A DNA stretch of 15,158 bases, taken from positions 1 to 15,158 of the forward strand of contig JAPLNJ010001036.1 in NCBI GenBank assembly GCA_026692885.1, given 5' to 3'. Source of the DNA: Planctomycetota bacterium. Its GTDB lineage: Bacteria; Planctomycetota; Planctomycetia; Pirellulales; Pirellulaceae. The translations under genes and the position numbers were made by a program. Shown here in pieces: positions 14,845 through 15,158 of the stretch. Each line of letters starts with the position of its first letter. Position 1 is the stretch's first letter. The notes beneath the pieces are model-generated. The model worked only from the letters and a program-made list of their open reading frames with translations, ran no database searches and was not told where the DNA came from.

Positions 14845-15158
14845 TCAGTTCGCAAACAACTGCGTCACGCTTTCGGCTTTGACCAGTTCCCGGGGTTGAT
14901 TCAAGTGATTGTAGACGATCGTGCTGGGATCGATGCCGAAGGCATGGTAGATCGTGGCCAAGAGCTGACCGGGGTGGACTGGATCCTCCAACGGCGCAGA
15001 GCCGGTCTTGTCCGACTTGCCGTGCACGTAGCCTCGTTTGATCCCGGCGCCGGCGATGACCGAGGCGTAGCAATACGGCCAGTGGTCGCGACCGTCGGCG
15101 CTGTTGCCGTTGCCCGACGTGCTAACGCCCTTCTGCGGACTGCGGCCAAACTCGCCCA
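14845..15158 (-). CDS. DUF1501 family protein, C-terminal part (5' end off window)
   Basis: The minus-strand frame enters from the right edge and ends at TGA (14847-14845), giving 104 residues. It begins GEFGRSP, contains [17 protein letters not shown], and continues [33 protein letters not shown], and ends VTQLFAN. These are the typical closing motifs of DUF1501, a family greatly expanded in planctomycetes, usually Tat-exported and related to the alkaline phosphatase/sulfatase fold. The GRDHW His is a likely metal-site residue in that fold. DUF1501 genes are commonly paired with DUF1549/DUF1553 cytochrome-like genes, which would lie outside this window. The actual reaction is not established. 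It is convergent with the nuclease gene, with 125 bases between them and no clear terminator. Confidence 0.92.
   Translation of the reverse strand, partial: GEFGRSPQKGVSTSGNGNSADGRDHWPYCYASVIAGAGIKRGYVHGKSDKTGSAPLEDPVHPGQLLATIYHAFGIDPSTIVYNHLNQPRELVKAESVTQLFAN

Overview
The window reads as chromosomal DNA of a planctomycete, probably of the Pirellulales type. The evidence is a DUF1501 protein, a cysteine-rich YTV-repeat protein of the kind described from Rhodopirellula cell walls, a secreted sugar-isomerase-like TIM barrel, csrA, high GC content and long intergenic stretches with dispersed palindromic repeats. No tRNA, rRNA, CRISPR array, transposase or phage gene is visible.

Layout. 1-1410 (minus, cut by the left edge): a long exported coiled-coil protein, possibly the N-terminal part of an MscS/MscK-type channel. 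1420-2000: intergenic, holding a short remnant of the C-terminus of a SNF2/SF2-type helicase. 2001-4731 (plus): an apparent two-gene operon of a lipoprotein-like glycoside-hydrolase-fold protein and a Tat-type sugar phosphate isomerase/epimerase-like protein. 4808-6184 (minus, convergent): a tandem flavodoxin-like oxidoreductase with a four-cysteine iron-sulfur motif. 6185-6797: a 106-bp palindromic repeat, a small zinc-ribbon gene that appears frameshifted, and a strong terminator. 6798-8330 (minus): the YTV-repeat cysteine-rich protein, with near-identical 48-bp units in its DNA. 8331-8977: long non-coding stretch. 8978-11233 (plus): a large lipase-like alpha/beta hydrolase lipoprotein. 11284-11619 (minus): csrA with a long tail. 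11873-14719 (plus): an AddB/RexB-like PD-(D/E)XK nuclease, divergent from csrA. 14845-15158 (minus, cut by the right edge): the C-terminus of a DUF1501 protein.

How the genes work together. Only the 2001-4731 pair looks like an operon; its members plausibly act on carbohydrate outside the cytoplasm. The other genes are single units facing different ways. The nuclease would normally need an AddA-type helicase partner, which is not in this window. I see no clear multi-gene defence or biosynthetic system. The most unusual items are the tandem flavodoxin with an iron-sulfur motif, the repeat structure of the YTV protein, the solitary AddB-like gene beside csrA, and two broken genes.
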